From the NCBI GenBank assembly GCA_008360955.1, contig LUCM01008502.1, forward strand, positions 58,258 to 122,257: DNA of 64,000 bases, read 5' to 3'. A program made the translations under genes and the position numbers. Shown piece by piece: positions 36,292 through 48,299 of the stretch. This DNA comes from Fasciolopsis buskii (Eukaryota; Platyhelminthes; Trematoda; Plagiorchiida; Fasciolidae). The stretch's first letter is position 1. The number at the start of each line of letters is the position of its first letter. Under the pieces are notes generated by a model, which did no database searches, was not told where the DNA came from, and worked only from the letters and a program-made list of their open reading frames with translations.

Positions 36292-36450
36292 TTCTTTGTT
36301 TACGAAACAAGCGTGTACATCATTTCCACCAAAGGTGTCGCAGCCATCAAAGAGCTGTCGAACGAGGAAGTTGGCCGTTGGTAGGAGGTTGCGAATTCGC
36401 TATCTTCGTGATGATAAGCTGCGATGTTGGTCGCTTGACCACCACCGGAC
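36292..36450 (-). repeat. SINE family 1, diverged copy
   Basis: Read on the minus strand, this aligns with the copies at 55.4 and 47.2 kb along its length: a degraded tRNA-like head (GGTGGTCAAGCG near 36,440), a degraded B box, and the conserved 3' part GGAAATGATGTACA followed by TTTCGTAAACAAAG (family: AAAATGATGTACA ... TTTCATTAATAA). More diverged than the other two. Confidence 0.7.
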
Positions 36451-36599
36451 ATACATGTACTGTTCCGTCCTGATATGCATTGGGAGTGCAGTATAAACCA
36501 GGCTTCTTTTTGGGAAAACTGCTCATCGGTGTCCTGTAGTAAAAGAGTTGAGTGCAAGGAGTGCGCTTTTAGCCAAGTGATCGTCAAGTGACGAAGGCC

Positions 36600-39500
36600 A
36601 AATTATTGAAGAAGCTTGTATTTCTATTTTGTATTTGTTGATTGATCGACTTATCGACTAATCAGTCTATAAGCTGGCTCAACGAAAGCTTTTATCTTCT
36701 TTTCAAAGAGTTATTCCTTTTCATTGAAGTTCTCGTATTGAACTGACCTGAAAGCCTACTAGTCTCACCTTTTTGAAATAAATCAAGGAAAGTTTTTCGA
36801 TCAATAAAGATTTGAAAGGAAAAATCGAAAGTTTCAACAGTGCGTATTAGAACTGTTGTTGAGCTTCTCTTGTTCCATGTCAACTTCCATTCAGGTTCAG
36901 TAAAAATTATAACTGTACCGAAATTCACTGTTCTCAGTTGATGCCAACAGTTTCAGCATGCTGACAATCGAAAGGCAAATTCTTTCACAAAAATGAAGAG
37001 AAAACCAAGAAGAAGCTAGAACTGAAATCCATGAGAAAAAATTTAATCAGCTGTCATCTAAAGCACAAAATTTCTGTGAAAATGATTAACTCGACTTCGA
37101 TTACAGTGTTGTATTGAAAAAAATTCAGATACGATTATTCAGCTAAAAATAATCCAATGTATATGATCGGAATGCTGTATGGACGGCATGAAGAATAGCC
37201 CTATAGGCTTGATGACAATGAGGAAACCCTGACTATTGTTCCACTATGCGTATGCGGATGACTGAATGTTGTCCAGTTCACGTGGTGCCGCTAATAATCC
37301 GACCACACTTGAAAAGTCCGTTAAATTTTTTCTTTCCACTTATATCCTATTTTCCAGTTGGTAGATGGTTTCTACGTGATTATCAGAGGCGAGGACTTTC
37401 GAATTTATACTTTTGACAAACACATCTGCCATGTGAAAAACTTACTTATGTTGTAATTTGAATTCTCACCAACTTGTAACCCAAAACATATTATGTTCTC
37501 ATGTCCTCGTTCCGAATGTTAGCCTTGCCTGACCGACGAGAAATTTCCCCTCCGAATCACCTGGTGATTCTTAAATGGACTTGTTATGCATTTCCATTCC
37601 AAATCATTTAGATGAGGTTCTAACGAGGAACTAATAACGGGTGTACAAATATTGGGATGATTGGATATGACAGTTCCTGGAACGCAAACTTGGCGAGCGG
37701 CAATAATCGCGAACCCGTTTGTGCTTTCGGGGTAGGGTGGAGTGTGTGTGTGTGTGTGGGGGGGGTGATTTCTTTCATCCAGTCCGTATGCGTAACATAC
37801 TACGACCAACCAAAACATTTTAAATCGCCAGTGTGAGAGGGATTCATAAAGCCAGAACCAACATCAGAATCGAGTCGAGCAGCTCGCTGTTCTGTTCCTG
37901 AAGCGGAATCGATGATCCTCATCGACTGACGTTCCATAAAAGGGATCAATTAGTGGGTCATGTAGACAGAAGTTCTCGAAATTCTGGCAAACAATAGGAG
38001 CAAGCACAAACGTCTTCTCTTCTCACTAGACTGACATTAAAGTTCACGATATTGTCATGCTCATGCCATCAAGTGCAAACGGAGAAGCATCCAGTGGAAG
38101 CTGGAAATACGGATTGGTTTAGGGTTTTGTTGGCTTTTACAGGATAAGCACAATTTTCAGATAATGCCGTTTATCAGTCGGGCTGAACTGTTAGCGAAAA
38201 AGAAAGACCATTAAAACAAAAGACACCATGTAAACGATATTACACCAAACGAAATTAGACAGATTTTTTTTAAAAATTACTAAGCTTGTGTTCCTGAACA
38301 ACCCAAAAGGAATATAGCCGCACCCCGTGTTGCTGAAGAGTTGGCACATTTCTCCTAGGGTGAGTTTTCAAAAGAAAATATTGGACACTTTTTCGTTCAG
38401 TTCCATTTGCCATGTCACTCATTGCACTTCTCCAATGACGATTAATTCTCCTACATCTGACTCCGTTCTCTTGGTCTGCTGTATTGATTGAATCAGCTAC
38501 TGTGGAGTATTCACACACCTTCATCAAAGCTGCAGCAGCAGTGAATCTTCATCTACTTTGGTTCAGTGATGAAAAGAATGGAATTTAAATGCTTCAGGAT
38601 CCTAGGATTACTATCTATATAGGCCGTGGGGATATGGAACTAGTTCACTAGACGCATAAAATAGTTTTCAACAGCTTAGAATGCCATCTAGAGGTGATTC
38701 GGTTCCACTAGCCGGGGCGCAAATTCAGAGGCGCTTGTTTATGTATTAGGCTCTCTAAATTCGTCACTTCGGGAAGGGCAGTCGGCTCTCTTTTAAAGCT
38801 TACCACAAGGAAATCCCAATGGACCTTAGACAGTCGGTGGTTTATCGACCCCCAAGCAACACTTCGGTAAGTTGTTTCGAGATGTGCGATAAAAGGACCA
38901 TGCCCAACATGTCACTCCCGTGTTTGCAGCTTGTCTTCTTTCGCCGTGGATTGATAAGATTACTCACTTCGTTTCCGGAACTTTGAGCGCTCCCCTCCCT
39001 TTGGTAATTGTCTTTCGCCACCTGCCTCTGACTCTTGAAAGCCCTCTTGGATCTCCTCCTTTGAACTTCCGTCATCAGTTCCTATTTTTATCATCTTTTC
39101 TCTGCTTTTTCCCTAAATGAACCTTATTTCTTTCCAACAGACTAATCTCAGAGGGTATGAAATGTCTTCATTGTTGATGAAAACTCCTCAGTCGTCTAAG
39201 CTTTTTCTGTTGGTCATTGTGTTTGGATCGGGACTGTATCGTCTAGTTTAAGTGAACGCAAATAATTTACTACCCTGCCTATGTGAACAGACGATTACGT
39301 TCCAAAGTCAGTATCGACAAACGACTTCAGGTGCGATATCAGGTTGTGTATTATCAGTCATACGACACCTTTTGTGCTCTTTTCTTTTCGTAATTTAAAC
39401 CGCCAACTTGCTTGTCATCTTAGTTTCTGTCTTTTCAACTGTGATATGGATGTCGGAGTTTGGAAATCCCATGGGAGTTGAATGATTAATTGTCCTTCTT

Positions 39501-42500
39501 GCAGTCATTGTAATTTGATAAATGATTAATTGATCAATGAAAAATTTTGCCGTTATCCACATTCAATATTAGGATTGCCCTCATAGAAGCTGCTCAGTTT
39601 GCATGGGAAGTAGCAGTAATAGTTGGACCTTATAGTCAACCAGTGAAGAATGTCTGGATTGGAATGACTTTTGCGGTAAACTCCCCCCCTTCGTTCAATG
39701 CATTTTTTACCAGCTCCAGGTTTTCTTTATTTGATTGATGGCTTGATCCTCCGGAAATTTAGTGCATCATGCAGCGCACCCGTATATAGTCCACTGTTCA
39801 ATGTCTTAGCTTTTCCGCTGAAGCAATCGGCTATCTTTTAGTAAAATGATTATCATTACCAGAGTGTAAAGAAATATCCGTTTGGCATTATTGAGAACCA
39901 AAATTTACATAAACACGTTGGCCTGGATGAAACGATCAACTTTTGTAAGCTTGCCCATTTATTGGCTGACCAAGAAAGAAGAATTGCATTTATTGTTCCA
40001 ATAACGATTGTCGAAAACAGGTTCATCAATCTACTTAGCGTTCGAAATGAGTCTCATTGAACAGGCATCAAATGGATCGTGAGTTTCGAGGCTTTAACAA
40101 CGATGAATGTTCGCATATGTCCACAATTCACTCAACTTCTGGCAAAGCTTGTCTCGCTTCTCCCGCAGAGTGCAAACTATTACTCACGAAATTTCGTGCT
40201 TATCTTATTTCTCAAAATTCACCGCACAAGTCAAATTTGTTCTTTTGGTTGTTCTATCCGAGTCGCTTTACTTGGATTGCGAACTCCAAACAGATTTGCC
40301 GTCTTTGGCTGGATCCAAAATTGAACTTCGCAAGACGCAATCCGATCAGTGAGAAAGCTTAAATAAAAAATGAACTCAATTCTGCGCAGTCTGATTCCGC
40401 GCAATGCTTGTCTTTACTGTTTTACCTCTTTCTGCTTTTTCCCTGAGTCACAAAAATCTGATCCTCACTATTCATTAAATCACGAATCGTAATCTGCTAT
40501 ACTTCCTCATTGGTCACTGGTTGCCAGTTTCCTGGTTCCTGATCAGCACAACAATAATGGGTATGTTTTGACTCTAATTGTCATCTATAAGTTCCCCTCC
40601 TGTCTGGTCATCGTCACTTAACTCTGGTTCGTTCTCAAGCTCATATTAGTTCTTGTGGAATGTATGTTAGTCTACGGACCGCAGAAAATCGTTTGCATTA
40701 ATGATTTTTGCTCAAGTCTTAAAATTGTTGTATCCTCCGGTGAATCACCAATACTTTGAACTTTTTCCTTAAGCCTCCTAGCATCACATGGTGGGAATTA
40801 AGCAAGCTGGACCAAGGGAGTTATTTCCCTTTATTATGATTCATACTCACTCAAGCAGGGAGTATCCCTGATATGAAGTCGAGGGTATTTAATTTCATAC
40901 CTCATGAATTGTAAGGGGAAGGTGTTGATATCAGACAACGACGAAAATCGACGTCGTTGGAATTCTACTCCATCCTTCAGCTGGAATAATCAATCAGGGG
41001 GTGACCCGCATTCACACCCACTGGCTAATCAATCATTGTAGTGGTGACAACAACTACTTACATGATTTGTGGTTTGTAAATCAAAGATGTCACACAGGTA
41101 CTGCCATTCGGCCGTCCCAGGTCAAAGGTTATGGAACACTGATATAAGGAAGTAAGCTAGGTCATGTTTACTCCTGTACTCAATCACTTCGGAATAAATA
41201 ATCCATATGATTGACTCGCATCTTTACCTCCAACCGCCGACCCCGAGAACTTAACACAGAACTATCTAACCTTAAGACAACGGGGCATTCATTTAGCACG
41301 CTTGAGGTCAGCCCGCGGTGCAAATGACCTTAGGGGTCAAAGAGATAAGTTGTGCGTCTGCCTACGAAGCGATTGAGCGAACACATTCAGTTATATAACG
41401 GCTGCCAGTCGAGACAAATGAACATAATTCGGAAAGTCGGGAGTACCTTATGAAGCCAACATGCGAATAGATTATCCGTTAGCAGTTAGATTCACTTCAC
41501 AGGATTTCAGGTATTTTTACTTGTTTAGAGGAGACACCGAGATAAGTTCGAACAAGTGGTGTCCGTGGCCGTTTCACTTCATTCCTTCGATTCATGTGGA
41601 GCTTTGTAACGTCAACTTTAACCCTGGTTGTGAACCATTTGGAGAGGCAGTCAGTTAGTCTCAACTATAACTGATACTACATCATCACTCTGACTTCTTC
41701 AGAATTCTTGTGGACTGTTTTCGATTTTTCAATTATACCGTGAACGAATCAATAAATCCGAAACACGCGATCAATGCATCCGAAATGCACTTTTTGTCTT
41801 AAAGAGCAACGGTAAGTTCAATTGCTTCGCAAGTATAATTGTGACTAAGATTAAAACTCAGTTGGTCAACATTAGTGCTCCTGGGCCGCAAAGCGCCGCT
41901 GTTAGTCATTTTCTAATTCGGAATAAGGTCTATAATGACAGCCGCCAAACCTCAGTCTGGTACAATTATTTTGTAGTGTATCTAAAGAAAAGAAAAATCA
42001 TAAGTAGTTTGTTGTTCTAGTCTCAGGGACCGAATTTATGGTTTTCACTGTAGCATAAAGGCCTATTGGCGACCATAAGTTACCCTGCTCTAAACAGAGT
42101 GTTCTTTCGTATGCATTTAGAAACTACCGATTTTAACTAACGGTCTTCTCTATTGATGTTAGCTGCAATTATGTGGTTCTCATTGCAGTCTTATCACCAA
42201 GTGAAAATACCAAAACACACTGATGCACGTCGCCAGCTTCACGTGATCCATCAAACACGGCAAGAAAAATGGTCAGTGGTGCCAAAATTTGTTGGCATTA
42301 CTATTTTCTGATGTTAATTTTGCTCCTCACATTCATCAAGAGTAGGTAGTATCTGCATTAGCGGACACTACTTCCTCATGAACATACGACCTGTTTGGCG
42401 GTTGTTTTCGCTCGACAAGTATGCGTATTTTGCTGTCCAGCCATTCTTATACTCACCCAGATACCGTTCGTGATTCCCTCAATTTAGAAAGATTGAATAC

Positions 42501-43580
42501 AGTGGTCAAAGAGTTTAATCCATCGGGGGCTTCGTTTATTTTCATATGCTCATCATTTCGAATCGATCAAGAGAACTGGTATGGTTGAATGAGTTATCCC
42601 CAGTCATGTTGAAACGCCTGCACTCAAACAAAACCGTCTATCTCTAGTGCTGCTCACTCTCCCGTTGAAAAATCTAGTTTCCCTCGCTGCTTCAGCAGGT
42701 TGCTCATTAAGGAGAACTAAATGGGTTACAAGCACACCCAAAACCTGTAGCAGGTGGATACATCGCTGCCCTGAAGGGTTGATGAATACTGCCATTCATA
42801 TGCTACGATACCCTCCTATTACTTTAGCAGAATGATTCGGATTTATGCCTGTACTATTCGCAGATAAATAAGAACATTTCATTTTGTTTAACATAAATGT
42901 CTCCTGATGGAAGGTGGGTCGATCTTAGGGGCAAGCCGATTATCAAGTACTATGGTGTTAGAGGCCGAATCCTTAAGTGTACCATAAAATGCTTGGGAAC
43001 AGGTTACAAATGATGACTCCAACATTACTTGGATCCTTCGTTTGAGAGTACACTCATTATTCTTAAGTATTCAGGCGCACCCTGCGGGAATGCTTCAAAC
43101 AGCTCAATGGCCTGTACTTGGTTCACTCATTTCATCTGGAAGATCTTGTCCCGGAAGTGGAACAGGACAAAGGATAACGGTCTAATTTGTGAACGGGCCA
43201 TAGTAGCCATGTCAACGGTGCAGTCCGGTTTCAGTTTCCTGTAATTCTATAGGCTGAATCCTTGTCGGGCTAAAATTCATCGCATTCTCGGCCTGGACAC
43301 TACATTCCCTGGCCACCTATTCGGTGATCTTGAGTTCCAATTAGTCGTGACTAACTGCCCATGCGGTAGCCGGTCCCCTTCCTTTTTATGCGACCGATAA
43401 GCATGCCAGCTGGCAGTGGTTGAGCAAGGAATAGACGGTCAGGGCATTTTGCAGTACGATCGAGCAAATTTGCTCTAGTAAGATCTATTTCATGGTACCC
43501 TACGGAAATAAGACTTTAGTAAATTGGTCTCACGGCATTTCCGAATAATTTCAACTTAAAGTCAACACCTTTTTGAAGTT
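36600..43580. other. gene-free stretch, possibly intronic
   Basis: No domain recognised. 40,057-40,362 is open in all three plus-strand frames, which is uncommon but carries no motif. Plus-strand 39,572-39,676 has an acceptor-like start and a GTAAAC donor-like end; its translation cannot be placed with confidence. If the reading frames at 43.6 kb are INTS13 exons, upstream exons should lie here or before the window, but I could not identify them. Confidence 0.4.
37742..37766. repeat. (GT)n followed by a G run
   Basis: About nine GT units pass into a run of G (GGGGGGGGG region at 37,757-37,765). Confidence 0.9.
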
Positions 43581-43588
43581 GACAGCTT

Positions 43589-44056
43589 GACAGTTGCAAA
43601 ACATCTAGTATCGTGGCCTTCGGACAGCGAGCTAGTTCAGTTATTTCCACCGCTGGTCAATTTCCCAATTGGATGCCCTTTGTTTGCCACCGCCTGCTAT
43701 CTGAAAATGATGCACTTTGTGATTTCAGTAATGGCAGAAACGATGAAAGTTCGACCGTGAAGGTGGACGCAAAATGGACTTCTTTTGACAAACCCCACTG
43801 GCCAGCTTTTCCGGAGTGTGCTCAAGCTTTAATGGAAGGAATAAGGAGGACTCTTGAAAGTCTAAATTCGGCAGCTCTTCATTCGTTTGAGCGGAATGAC
43901 ACTGACGAGGCAGTCGACATTGTAGTATTCGCCGATGAATCTAGCTGGCTCGAATACTCTCATAATCACTTACAAACTCAACAGCTTTCTGTTGGTTGCG
44001 ACTCTCTCTGCAACAGTAGGGCACTTTATGACTTAATTGTATTAAGAAGTACGATG
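43589..44056 (+). CDS. candidate coding exon, INTS13 (asunder)-like
   Basis: An open plus-strand frame of about 155 codons, one of the longest outside the LINEs, with a composition unlike its flanks. Its order of features follows what I remember of the N-terminal VWA-like part of INTS13, a subunit of the Integrator complex that processes snRNA and controls pol II termination: SIVAFGQRASSVIS (family: FIVSD..AHVLNSW), GQFPNW, then PECAQALMEGIRRTLESL near 43,815 (family: PECC.ILHGL.AAVETL), a strand DIVVFADESS near 43,920, a helix, and LYDLIVLRS near 44,030 (family: CELVLI). A donor-like GTAAAA follows at 44,057 and the frame stops at 44,078. An acceptor AG lies near 43,605, a second at 43,728. 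Identity is low and no N-terminal exon was found, so chance or another gene remains possible. Confidence 0.4.
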
Positions 44057-44137
44057 GGTAAAAAGAAAACATCAAGCTGAATCACATCCACCGAACCATG
44101 TCGAAGGTGAACCCATTTGTTAGAAAGAAGGTTTAGT

Positions 44138-44400
44138 GTTTTCAGAGACGACAATACATCATGCAAGTTATGCCCAGATTGTCCACAACCCAATACCACT
44201 CAGGTGATTTACAGGATCAAACCATTTACAGAAATAACAAGAGTACTCATAGAGCTCTTTTTCGATGCATTTTATACCACTATTTCAGAAATGCCCATAA
44301 CAATCTTGCAGATGTCCAACGAACATCCATTCAATTTACTTTCGCCTGACATTCTGTGGACTCAATCAAGCATGACTCCCATTATCAGCCTGTTCCTGTG
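44138..44400 (+). CDS. second candidate INTS13-like exon
   Basis: After a pyrimidine-rich TTTTCAG acceptor-like site near 44,138, the frame in the same phase as the first exon is open to 44,509. It reads NTTQVIYRI, then ITRVLIELFFDAFYTTISEM near 44,240-44,300 and a DILW piece near 44,355. The family, as I remember it, has TSEV...V, LATKLNILVQQHFD, TTITNIP and a Q eight residues further, then YDVELLH. The TTI..P....Q pattern and the FD before it fall at nearly the same spacing. The phases of the guessed donor and acceptor do not join cleanly, so the exact exon borders, or the functionality of the gene, are in doubt. The 3' end chosen is approximate. Confidence 0.38.
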
Positions 44401-44509
44401 GCCTATACTGGGCCTATTTTGGGGTCCCTCCTCAGGGGAAACTAAAGTTGGGTGCCAAGTTATATTTGTCAGTTTGTTCATGTTGCAAGTCTTTACACAT
44501 GTAACTTAG

Positions 44510-47140
44510 ACTTTCTGTAGACCGATTTCGCTAAGGAAGCTAGCTGCACGTAAAGTAAGTAGGTGCTGATTCCCTGTTTTGGCCAATAAAAAATGAACCT
44601 TCCAAAGTGACTGTGGTAAGTGTACACGCAAGTCACGTAATACAGTCCGATACAGCTTCAGACTAGCCTGTGTAGACAAGTAACCAATGGAAACTGCGAG
44701 GACAAGTGGTCGTGAAATCCAAACATTTAGCAAAGGTGATTGGACGGGACGTATTCCACCAGTCAGAATATTTCTAACATTGTATAGAAAAGTATGAGTT
44801 GTAAATAGAACTTGATTTCGTTCCTGTTCAGCTGTAGTCTTCTTGCTTTCATTTGCGTAGCTTGGGTCGAGGCCAAGTCCGTACTTCCTGGTAATTCGTA
44901 TCCGCTCTTTACCGTGATTGGGCGAATTTCGTATACTAATTATTAATCAAAATATTACAGTAACTCAACATTTTAATTTGTTAAAACGTTTTCACCATTC
45001 CTAGGTTATATCCCATACCGTGTCTTTTGCCATCTTCTGACTCCATCGTAAATATCAGTAATCCACCAGTTACCGTTCCGATAAAACCTTGCAGGAAAGC
45101 ATAACTCATTTGGGTGTCACAGTGAATACTATTGATCTTTTTGTAATCAATAGTTTTAAAAACGCTGGAGTTATTCTTTCCCAGTTCACGGACGAAGGTT
45201 TCTTGTCAAAAAAACGAGTTTTTATTCTTTCACGCGTCGGTGTTTTCAAACAGTTTTTTAATTTTCTATGCTCGCTATCTTTCCTCGTCAGAGGCGTTTT
45301 GGCTGTTATAAATTATACCACGTCATCCTTATTTGGAAGTATTAAAAAACTAGTAGGTGGCTATCAAAATAAGTGAACAACGTGTCCAATAACACCGCCT
45401 ATCCTGATGGTGTGATAGGAGCTCTCCTGTAAACGTTCTCCACGAGGCACTCCCTACCCCCACTCCTCTAAACCGTTCGGTTTCAATTGACAAGGTGAGG
45501 ATCATGGTGGGATTTAAAAATAAAAAACAGATAACTCAAGCATTTCCCAATCATTGTCGTCTCTTTCTGTCCTCCTCTCTGCCGTCATGTTCCTAAGCAA
45601 CGGTTAATGTGCTTTATTCCCTGCATTTGGAATGGGAATACCGTTTTGATTGGATTGCGGAAGTCCAATCAATTCAAAAAACCACGCATTTGTCATGTTA
45701 GCTGCGTTATCCATATATTTTTGGTTTATAAATTACCGCACATGCATAGAGCCCGAGAAGGCGTCTGATCTTACGGGGAATTCCTTTGATTCTTCGAACG
45801 GGATATTTTGTTATTTGCTCAATACTCCGATTCCTCGGTGGGAAACCGGAGGAGTATGACTTTAAACGCAATACTTGTGGGGTTTGGAAATTACTGAAAT
45901 ACTTACCCACCATATATTTAACATTTAAATATCTGCGCTAGTTATCACAGTCTGCTTTGATTGACCTTAAGGATGAAGATTAGTCTGCCTTTTTTGATTG
46001 TAAAGCTTGCCTTAAGAAAGACTACCCACGGTAGTCGAAATGTTGGCGCATTACATCTACCAACAACGCTGTTATTAACATTATATCATTCACAATTAGT
46101 CTGCCTTGTTGGTGCACTGCTAATTTATATCATTCAGTCTGATAATTGTTTATTATATCTGTATGTGTGATCGTCTGAATGATTTGGCACAAGTATAGGA
46201 GAGTCGTGATTCAGATTGAAATTCCATTGTTACACTCATTTACGAAATCTATATCGGCACGAAAAAAAATCCGATGAATACCAATTCAAGTTGTCTGACA
46301 GCAGGCCAAATGACGTACTAATCAGAAAGTTGTATTTATTTTTTGTTCGTCTGTGGTCAAATTGATATTAAACTTCTTGATAACTGACGATTGCCAGGGT
46401 ATCGAAATCCCATACTGTACAGGTGTTTGATTTCAGTCAATCCGCGTGCATATGAACGTACAAGCGACGTTGACAAAAGAATCCTATAACACTCAATTTT
46501 ACAAGCGCTCTGCCCATGCTTATGACACGCACACCAGACTTAGTCCTGCGTCAGAAATACGATCACTCACATGTTCTTTACATAGCTCAATTTCAACCGA
46601 AAAATCAGGCACTCCAAGCTCTTCTTTTCCGCCGTCGCTGGTACACACCTGACTTTTCTATTTCACAATTATGAGGATTCACAAGGTAGTAAAATGAACT
46701 GGATTCATTGTACACGTAAACATCGGCTCCAGTAGTCGCATTTCTACTCTTAGTTTCATGAGATTAATTTGTCTAGCACTTGGATAACCGCATGAAAATA
46801 AACATTTTCGTATGACCGACCTTATTCACTGGTTCTGTGATCATTTGACTGGGTCACTACTATAGGGTTGGAGCTGATTTTCAACAATATTGTGAAACAG
46901 CAAAATCTGAGATCTTTCAGTATATTTAGCGAATACTAGTACCATGGGGAACAACAAAATCGAGCATTACCTTGTGCGATTCCAGTTTTCCCTATTAAGT
47001 GCTCTGTTTGCTTACGGTAATGTCTGAGAGTCAGTATGATTTCAAACGTTTTATACGGCTCTAATTCAACTTATCCCATGTGATGTGTGAAAGGTTGGAA
47101 TTGGAACCCAAAAGCAGATGAATTGCTTTAATCTTATATT
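44510..47140. other. stretch without recognised gene, possibly intronic
   Basis: Plus-strand frames 45,089-45,376 and 46,446-46,652 each start just behind an acceptor-like CAG, but neither has a recognisable domain. No LINE or SINE box seen. Confidence 0.4.
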
Positions 47141-47142
47141 TC

Positions 47143-47312
47143 CGCCTTTTACTTCCTTTATTAATGAAACAACAATGTGCATCAATTTTCAAGAAGGGAG
47201 TCGCGGCCAGCAGAGGGCTGGCAAGTGGAGAGATTGGCCGGCGGTGGGAGGATCCGAACTCGCGACCTTCACGTCCAAACGCCACGACCTTACCCGTTTG
47301 GCCAAAGCCAGC
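47143..47312 (-). repeat. SINE family 1 copy, tRNA-derived
   Basis: On the minus strand the copy begins with a tRNA-like head: A box TGGCCAAACGG (47,294-47,304) and B box near AGTTCGGATCC. Then comes a body that aligns closely with the 55.4 kb copy (GGTCGTGGCGTTTGGACGTG, AAGGTCGCGAGTTCG, CCCTTCTTGAAAATTGATG) and the 3' end TTTCATTAATAAAGGAAG. It opens several reading frames on both strands, which explains the cluster of overlapping frames here. Confidence 0.88.
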
Positions 47313-47952
47313 CACCCTCGCGCCATCATTTGTGCTGCAAAAGCGAAGTAGAGGATTTGAAGGCATTCATTGAAAGCACCATGTTTGTTATCCGCCTCTG
47401 AACCTCACTCGGCTGGTCACGATCATCCAGGGCTACTAGCTACATTCACCCTCTCTGAAAGGAGGTTTTCACTGACGAACAAAAATCTATCGACAAATCA
47501 CCGCTGATTTTTTAGTAGACTGTTCGACGGTGAACACTCGGGCACATTCTGGATGCCGTAATCAGAAATCCTCTGACGAATAAACGACAGTGTACGAGTT
47601 TGAGTATGATTAAGCAAAGTATTATGGGGCCGACATTCCTAATACCAGACATTAACCTTGGGATAGCTAATATGCTTTCACGGGAAATTTTGGGCATCCA
47701 ACATTTATTTACCACGTTAGACGGTGATTCGGCTTTACAGTTCATCTGATCCAGATGATGAATTACATCAACCGATACCCAATTTCAAGGAGTTTACAAG
47801 TACTACACTGACCGCTTCTTCATTGTTCCACTGTGGATCCGACAAAAAACTTACATAAACTCAGATCTGGTTTTTAATCCTTGCAAGTCCACACGATAGT
47901 TATCGATCGAAGTTATGTAAGCACGTTACATCCACAATGGTAAACTTCCCTG

Positions 47953-48245
47953 ATGTTACCATATAAAACAATATTTATTTGTGAATCGTCAAGCGGATGG
48001 TTCCAGCGACAAATCGCCTCCAAACAACACCCAAAAATATCCGTTCATACTACGCTCAAAACTACTGTGAATCCGGCTACGGGTGCCTATAAATTATTAT
48101 CTCATTGCCGGCCATGTGATTTATGCGGACAGTTCTCAGGATCGTAGGCAGATAAATCAACTTGTCATTGATCAACTTCTGACGGAAACCGACTAATCTG
48201 CAATGCCCTATCCAGTCACTGTGTGGTGATAGTGGTTTGAATGAA
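47953..48245 (+). pseudogene. weak INTS13-like segment with in-frame stops
   Basis: In a single frame with stops at 48,145 and 48,166 the sequence reads PATGAYKLLSHCRPCDLCG near 48,075-48,125 and DGNRLICNALSSH near 48,181-48,219. The remembered INTS13 family has TGAYR....RPSSCL, then SGSKVISHMLSSH. The distance from RP to the GN(R/K)(L/V)I box is 23 residues in both. With no long identical run and two stops, it could be a decayed exon, an exon with a tiny intron, or chance. Confidence 0.22.
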
Positions 48246-48299
48246 TCAGTTTTTCTCATAAGGAGTTTCATATCGCGCAGTTATCGGACAACTGAAGTC

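Noticed and set aside
39547..39738. Possible upstream INTS13 exon (EAAQFAWEVAVIVGP region)
   Set aside because: The resemblance to the helix before the IVSD strand is weak, and it would duplicate residues already covered by the 43.6 kb frame.
47061..47401. Four overlapping frames of 69-101 codons
   Set aside because: They are created by the SINE copy at 47,143-47,312.
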